From Staphylotrichum longicolle (lineage: Eukaryota; Ascomycota; Sordariomycetes; Sordariales; Chaetomiaceae), in the NCBI GenBank assembly GCA_019096155.1, contig JAHCVI010000002.1:248001-312000 (forward strand): a stretch of 64,000 bases of DNA, read 5' to 3'. Under the pieces are notes generated by a model. That model worked only from the letters and a program-made list of their open reading frames with translations, searched no databases and was not told the origin of the DNA. Positions within the stretch are counted from its first letter, which is position 1, and each line of letters starts with the position of its first letter. Made by a program: the position numbers and the translations under genes. Positions 58,194 through 64,000 of the stretch are shown in pieces.

Positions 58194-58551
58194 CTGGACG
58201 GTTCTGCAGGAGTCTCCCCTCATCAGGAGCCGCGACACGACCGCCTCGGGGGCACTGCTCCCGCATGTCGGGTCCGCGCTTCGGTTGTTACCACCGGTTT
58301 GTGAAGGCGGAGATGGAGGGGAAGGGAAAAGGGATGGAATGGTTGGAGGGCCAGAGCAGCAGGGTGAAGGGAAAGGAGAAGGGGGATCGCTCGCTGTCCA
58401 TTCCCCCGTGCCTTCGAGACCAGCGACGAGTCCTATCCTTGAAAGGGGGAGTCATGGTGGAAGTCGGGAACGGTCGGACCTCGTACACAAGAGCCAGTCC
58501 AAGGGGGTGTCATTGCGGTCAGAGGCGAGCAGTTACGCGGCGTTCATTTGA
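55483..58551 (+). CDS. AXL2: Axl2-like cadherin-domain type I membrane protein
   Basis: Intronless, 1022 residues. Signal peptide ~1-20 (WAAALLLVGLSTASP). The exterior has cadherin/dystroglycan-like repeats with the signature PKWLSIDSNSRLLYGTPS, PAWVSFDSSRLSFSGRTP, PSWLSVNNRTGAITGMPA and PWIHFDSSTATLSGDAP, about four domains up to residue ~430. N-glycosylation sequons (NRT, NFT, NMT) are present. A single transmembrane helix lies at ~470-493 (LLAVLLPLLLLLFLAVCVLFWYF), followed by RRRK. The ~530-residue cytosolic tail is Ser/Pro-rich and carries a 10-Gln run. In budding yeast Axl2 marks the axial bud site with Bud3/Bud4. In filamentous fungi relatives act at septa and in conidiation. Late exon sequence is low-complexity but in frame to a TGA at 58549. 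Confidence 0.85.
58162..58191 (+). repeat. (CAG)10 polyglutamine run
   Basis: Ten perfect CAG codons inside the cytosolic tail of the Axl2-like protein. A pure codon run indicates length instability by slippage. Confidence 0.95.
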
Positions 58552-59887
58552 GGTTTGGGGAGGCCTTAATACCAGGTAAGGAGGAGGTAAGTGCGACGCC
58601 GAAGTCTCCAAGTAGGGTTAGGAAGTAATGAAGAGGCCTGTCAGTGTCGTCATCGTTGATTCTGTGCATTTCAGCCAAGGCATCCATCCATATGGCCGAA
58701 TCGTCAAGTTGTTTGGGCAGAAGGCCCCTAGCCAAGGTTTGTGGGTGACCGAGGTTTGCAGGGTGCAGCAGCGTCATCGAAGGAGGGCAGGGCGGCCGTG
58801 CCCTGTGTCTCGTGTTGGCACAGTAGAGCGACCTTGTGTGCCCCGCCAGCCGAGACAGACTGTCGAAGTCACCGATCACCCCCGCATTGTCGACGCACTG
58901 TATTCTGGCTCTGTGAGTCCAGGCCGGACGCAGCAGCGGGATCAGGCGGCGTCGACCTGCATTTTCTCGCGTGACCACATCTCGGCCAAAAGAAAGCAGA
59001 TCGCCTTTGTCGTAAAGTGCATGCTGTCTGAGTGCCGACAGTCATTGTTCCCCCGGCTGGGGCAGCTGCAAGGGAAACCTAATAGATAGTGAGGTTGCTG
59101 AAATGTTGATTCCCACAATGAATGCACATGTGCCTGCGCAGCTCCACACGCGACACCGCGGCAGTGACAGCATCGAGCCCAGGTCTCCATCCATCAAGCA
59201 GTCAAGTGCTCATCGTTCTTGAGTGAATAGCCTCAACGATCCGCTCCATTGCTGAGCCCTGCTGGTTTCTGTGGCCTTGCCGACCCCACGATTTGATCGT
59301 CAGGATTCCATTGCGAGCTCGGCTTGGCCCGAGTGGTGCATCGGACTGCAAGCTGTGCGCGGGCGTCGAGATCTGGGCTCGCTCGGTGTTAACGGTAGTT
59401 AGCGCCTGCGACATCCCACTCTCCAGATCTGGCTGGGCCTTTGGCTCTGGCGCGCACGCCTTGTTTCCAGGTTGTCAGCTGCTCTGTCACCCCAGGTTGC
59501 CACGCCAAAACGAGCCCTCCGCAGGCACCGCCCGCTCCCGCCAAACCCCGCTCCACCACAGCACGACCCGAATTTGCTCCGTGCACGAGCAACACAAAAC
59601 CACCAGCGACCCGGGACAGGCAGAGAAAGGGAAACCCAAGGCACAAAAAGGGCGAGAAGAATCTTTGGCGGGGTTGCACCACAACACACGCCCGACTTTA
59701 CCTTGGGGTCCCGAACTAGTCCTGCCGATTCACGTCATCACCAGTCCAGCACGGCCGCCGCGAAAATTTCGACTGACATCGTTCGCTGCCTGCCCTTCTG
59801 CCCAATTCCCCCGACAACCACCCCTCCCTCCACCACCCCACTGGTAGCCGTTGTTGCTGCCGAATTGCATTTCGACACCACATCACC
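58552..59887. other. 1.3-kb intergenic region
   Basis: Tandem spacer containing the promoter of the PP2C gene. C-rich and CA-rich stretches precede its ATG (59810-59880). No gene is recognised. Confidence 0.45.
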
Positions 59888-62076
59888 ATGGGCCAGACAC
59901 TTTCTGAGCCCGTTGTCGAGAAGGTATGTTGCCATCCCCTGATCGGGGTCCTTTTCCTGGTCGCGTCCAGAGTGTGTTTGCAACGCGCGGCTGGCCTGGG
60001 GCGGGGCGCGCGTTGCTCGGCTGCTTCCTTCTCCCTGGGGTGCTGCTCGCATGCCTCACCACTTCGTCCCTCTGCTCCCCAAAGGTCTGCGTCGTGCTGC
60101 TATCGCCCAGCCGATACTGCGGGACTCTCATATCGAACCTGCCCCCAGATTCTCGGACCTGTTTCTGAGCCCCCCGATCGGTAGCTGACGCCACGGGCAC
60201 CCCGCTTCTAGTCATCAGCAAATGGCGGAGACGAGCGGCTCTTGTATGGCCTGTCGGCCATGCAAGGCTGGCGCATAAGCATGGAGGACGCGCACACGGC
60301 GGTACTCAACCTGCTCGAGGACAATCCCAAGGCCGCGAAGGAGCATGCCTCGAAACTCTCCTTCTTCGGCGTCTACGACGGCCACGGCGGGAGCAACGTC
60401 GCGCTCTTCGCCGGCGACAACATCCACCGCATCGTCGCAAAGCAAGACACGTTCAAGACGGGCAACTACGAGCAGGCGCTGAAGGACGGCTTTCTGGCGA
60501 CAGACCGTGCCATTTTGAACGGTATGGTAGCCCCGGTCCTCCCGACGCGGACGCGGCGCGGGGTGAACAAGAGCCAGGGTGTTTGCGACCGCCACCGCTG
60601 GCACACCACCGCTGCCGGGATATCTTGTGTTCCACGACCACGCCTGCTGATTTTGGATATTTTGAACAGATCCCAGGTATGAGGAGGAGGTCTCGGGCTG
60701 CACCGCTTGCGTGGGCCTGATTTCCGACGACAAGATCTACATTGTTGTCTTCTCGCGCTATTAATTGCCCCCACTTGCTCGGGCCTGCCCCTGCGCATCC
60801 CCCACTTTGCTAACCACAGCCCCCTTAGCAAATGCCGGCGACTCGAGAAGCGTGCTGGGCGTGAAGGGCCGGCGAAACCCCTGTCGTTGACCACAAGCCG
60901 CAAAACGAAGGTGCGCCTAACTACCTCACTTCATGGTTGTGTCCGAGGGCGTGTTTTGTTGACCGGGTGTGTGGTTGTAGGCGAGAAGGCAAGAATTACA
61001 GCTGCTGGTGGCTTCGTCGACTTTGGCCGCGTGAACGGAAACCTGGCCCTCTCGAGAGCGATCGGAGACTTCGAGTTCAAGAAGAGCGCCGAGCTCGCAC
61101 CCGAGCAACAAATTGTCACGGCCTATCCCGATGTCGTTGTTCACGAACAGGGCGACGACGATGAGTTCCTGGTTATTGCTTGTGATGGTAAGCCAATTGC
61201 AGAACCCAACACTTTGAGTTGTGCCATGCTAATGCCCAATCTCTCGTAGGTATCTGGGATTGCCAGTCCTCCCAGGCCGTGATTGAGTTTGTCCGGCGCG
61301 GCATCGCCGCGAAGCAGGACTTGGACAAGATCTGCGAGAACATGATGGACAACTGCCTGGCTTCCAACTCGGAGACGGGCGGCGTGGGCTGTGACAACAT
61401 GACCATGATCATCATTGGCTTCCTCAAGGGCCGGACCAAGGAGGAGTGGTATGAGGAGATAGCCAAACGGGTCGCCAACGGAGATGGCCCTTGCGCTCCT
61501 CCCGAATATGGTAGGGATAAGCCGTCTCCTTGAAGCGTGCTTGTTTGTTTTTTATCAGCCCTAAATACCTGTCGTTCTATCCCTGCTTCCCTCCCTACTC
61601 GCTTTGAATGGTGTCTTGTTTTTGGTCACCACCTCCCTTGTCCAAGTTGCCCGTCACTTTTTGGTTATTGGTCCAGTCACTGATATCTTACTCCCCCTCT
61701 CGCAGCCGAGTTCCGGGGACCAGGTGTGCACCACAACTTTGATGACAGCGACAGCGGATACGACCTCGAGGACCAGAAGCAGGGCAAGCCCTTTGGCATC
61801 GGCGGCTACAGGGGACGTATCATCTTCCTCGGCGACGGCACCGAGGTCCTGACCGACTCGGACGACACAGAGATGTTCGACAACACGGAGGAGGACAAGG
61901 ACCTGGACAGCCAGGTCTCCAAGGCCTCCTCCTCCACACCGCAGGAGGGCGCCTCCGGGGCTGCCGCAGCAGGTGCCGCCTCGTCGGCGCCAGCGCAGCC
62001 ACAGCAGGCGGAAACTAAGGTGGAGGAGAGCAAGAATGGCGCGGACGCCGTGCAGGCAAAGAAGGAAGCTGCATAA
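59888..62076 (+). CDS. PTC2: PP2C protein phosphatase (Ptc2/Ptc3 type) with 1-base gaps
   Basis: Seven exons: 59888-59923, 60212-60521, 60670-~60746, 60829-60910, 60981-61187, 61250-61510 and 61706-62076. The start MGQTLSEPVVEK carries an N-myristoylation-like MG. PPM motifs are LYGLSAMQGWRISMEDAHT, FFGVYDGHGG (metal-binding Asp), GCTACVGLISDDKIYI, ANAGDSRSVLG, LALSRAIGDFEFK, FLVIACDGIWDC and GGVGCDNMTMIII. It is a Mg/Mn-dependent Ser/Thr phosphatase; Ptc2/Ptc3 act on MAP-kinase (HOG) and checkpoint-kinase signalling. The tail is acidic and Ala-rich. Exon 4 needs two extra bases (a G near 60870, a T near 60887) to read AKPL then DHKPQNEG. The exon 3 donor also seems to lack one base. The three gaps sum to a whole codon, in line with the total exon length. 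Likely sequence errors. Confidence 0.87.
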
Positions 62077-63542
62077 TGATGCTGCATGACGGGACGGTGC
62101 GGCGGGGAAGGCGCGGGGTGGGTGGAAGGCGTCGAATGAAACCGCAAACCCGAGACATGAGAGATCCTCTTTTTTTATACCAATCTTCGTGGATTCAAGC
62201 CTGATGATCATACTATACCATACCAAACTCCCATGCCCGCGTACCATACCACCTACCCAAGGTACCTACCAGCCTAGCTCATGTCTCGCGGTGGAGTGTT
62301 GGTATATTCGACGCTGGGACGGGAATGGGGTTAGATAAGAAGTCAGACCGGGACCGTGGGGGGGCTTAAGGAAAGGAAAGGGAAGGGATGGATGGGCGGC
62401 TGCATACGGAGCAGGAGGGAGGAATGGTGTTGGGGTTACTACGTCTGGGGTTTTGGAAGGGGGGAAGGCAGGATTCGGGGGAACATTGGGCTGCGCTTAA
62501 CTGCGGTCCTCTCCTGACCTGACTTCGCCGTGTTGATTGATCGTCTGTTATCTTTTTTGTTGTCTACTGTTTTGGTTTACCCGCCCTTTGACTTCATGAT
62601 GGTGAATGATGATGTTGTCCCCTTGCACTGCACCAAGTGCACTGGACTTCCATGGGCCCTCGAATGGGTTGAATCCTCGACGAGTCGCACAACCACCACA
62701 CATATACACCACCAGGGCTACACGGGTGGTTCAAGGTTGGCGCCTGAGCACCACCTGCCTGCTGCTTGAGGCTTCTCCACAATTCCAGACTGCGTAAACA
62801 GACATCTGATAATCTGCGCGTTATCCTTGTCGCTCTGTCTCGACATTCATCTCTCCACGCTGCAAACATACGTCACCCTTTCCGAACCACGAGAACATGT
62901 TTGTGAGTGGTAACATTCTTTCATTTTGGCAAGCGTTAACTGTGGAAAAAGAAAAGCCGTTGCCCACTCCTCGTTGCTCAGATCCAGCATATGCTTTCCG
63001 CCCGAACCATTCGATATAAACGCAAACAAAAACAGACCCATCACCCGTTACAAAAGCGCTCCAAGAACTCCGATTCACAGTGTCCCTCTCACCGACCTGG
63101 AACCAGAGGCCCCCAGAACCTATTCAAGACACCGATGCCGCCGAGTCCGCGCCAGGATAAAAAAAAAAGAAAATGAGCCCAACCCGTCTCCTGCCCGCCT
63201 GCCGTGGCTGGCGATAAACCTTGCCAAGGCCTCTCAACCCGCCCAATGCTCCGTGTCCCCTTGCGTTCGAAAAGCCCAGTCCAGAGGCCAACAAATCCCA
63301 TACATACTCAACAAATGGCTAGAAATTCGCCAGTGGAAAAAATATGAACAGATTAAACAGAAATTGCGAAGAAAGGAAAAGGAGAATGAAAAACAATCAA
63401 CTAGAAAAAGTAGAATCCGTGTGGCGGGTGCGTGACGTGATGTGTGTGTTGAAACAGAATGGGGCAGCGCAAAGCCCAGAAAAATAATAATAAAAAATGA
63501 AGCAAAGCCAGTGGAAAAGACAGTCATGCCAGAGAAGCAGTC
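62077..63542. other. Convergent intergenic region
   Basis: 1.47 kb between the stop codons of the convergent PP2C and Maf1 genes. It contains GT/GA-rich and A-rich stretches. No gene is recognised. Confidence 0.45.
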
Positions 63543-64000
63543 TCAGACATCAATCTCCATCCTGGCGGCGATATCCTCGCTCACGCCCCTGACGGGGCTC
63601 TGACTCCTCCGATACGGCTTGTCGTCCTCATCGTCCGTGTCCATGGCCCCTTGGCCCTCGTCTTCTTGCTCGAAGTCGTCGTCGTCATAATCGTCGTCGT
63701 CGTACTGACAATTCACATCGCCGTCGGCGTCGCGGTTCCATACTAACCCGTCGTCCATGTCATCGTCGCTCGCCGTGATGCGCTCCGCGAACTTGTCCCC
63801 CAGCCAGTACCGGGCGCGCTTGTTGGCGCCGAGGTCGTCCATGTCGTCGTCGCCGAGGGCCGACAGGCTGGCGCCGGCGCGGCGCGACATGGCGGCGTGC
63901 GCGGGCATGCGCGGGCTGTGGCTCATGACCGGGACGCCCCTTACGTAGAGGTAGCAGACCCGCTTGAGCGCCTTGTTGAAGAAGAAGTAGTGCAGCGCCC
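63543..64000 (-). CDS. MAF1: Maf1, RNA polymerase III repressor (C-terminal part)
   Basis: The frame is open to the right edge of the window, so this is the 3' portion only. It reads ALHYFFFNKALKRVCYLYVRG, the conserved box near the end of Maf1 (FNYFFYNKK.KRI in animals), followed by VPVMSHSPR. A fungal-type long acidic tail then contains Asp/Glu runs (DDDDYDDDD) and ends ARMEIDV, with a stop at 63543-63545. Maf1 is a phosphorylation-controlled repressor that binds Pol III under starvation; the acidic tail is a typical extension in fungi. Identification rests on the one conserved box, so a related acidic-tail protein is a remote alternative. Confidence 0.75.
   Translation of the reverse strand, partial: ALHYFFFNKALKRVCYLYVRGVPVMSHSPRMPAHAAMSRRAGASLSALGDDDMDDLGANKRARYWLGDKFAERITASDDDMDDGLVWNRDADGDVNCQYDDDDYDDDDFEQEDEGQGAMDTDDEDDKPYRRSQSPVRGVSEDIAARMEIDV

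Overview
The window is nuclear DNA from a filamentous ascomycete. It is GC-rich, and its genes carry short introns (about 50-180 nt) with GTRNGY donors, CTNAC-like branch points and YAG acceptors. The gene set (Zn2Cys6 regulators, a HAM1-like protein, an AgdC-type glucosidase, an Efm6-type methyltransferase) fits Sordariomycetes, most likely Sordariales. This placement is an inference from protein character, not from a search. No rRNA, convincing tRNA, CRISPR array or transposon was recognised.

Layout. 1-15 kb: a large Zn2Cys6 regulator (-) that runs off the left edge, a 5-kb gene-free upstream region, an Rrn10-like Pol I factor (-) divergent from a CSA/ERCC8-type WD40 repair protein (+), a DPRVDSD-repeat protein (-) and a MARVEL-type membrane protein (-). 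15-31 kb: a HAM1-like protein (-), a patatin-like protein with a replaced nucleophile (+), a Zn2Cys6/Fungal_trans_2-type regulator whose zinc cluster is split over two small exons (+), and a caspase-fold/zinc-finger protein with a badly disturbed 3' end (+). 31-41 kb: a pyrimidine minisatellite, a secreted GH31 glucosidase (+), the Prp1/Prp6 splicing factor (+) and a small single-anchor protein (-). 41-51 kb: a dysferlin-domain peroxin-like protein (+), a mitochondrial PPR-type protein (+) and Ccz1 (+). 51-64 kb: a secreted double-psi-beta-barrel protein (-), Efm6 (-), an Axl2-like cadherin-domain membrane protein (+), a PP2C phosphatase (+) and the C-terminus of Maf1 (-).

Most genes are unrelated housekeeping or cell-surface functions and no metabolic cluster is evident. 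The stretch from 19 to 31 kb (patatin-like, regulator, caspase-like) is the least ordinary part. Several conserved genes (CSA, GH31, Prp1, PP2C, caspase-like) contain frame lesions. Most are one-base changes in short homopolymers and could be assembly errors. The caspase-like gene differs: it shows six successive balanced +1/-1 shifts, and that is the strongest anomaly in the window.
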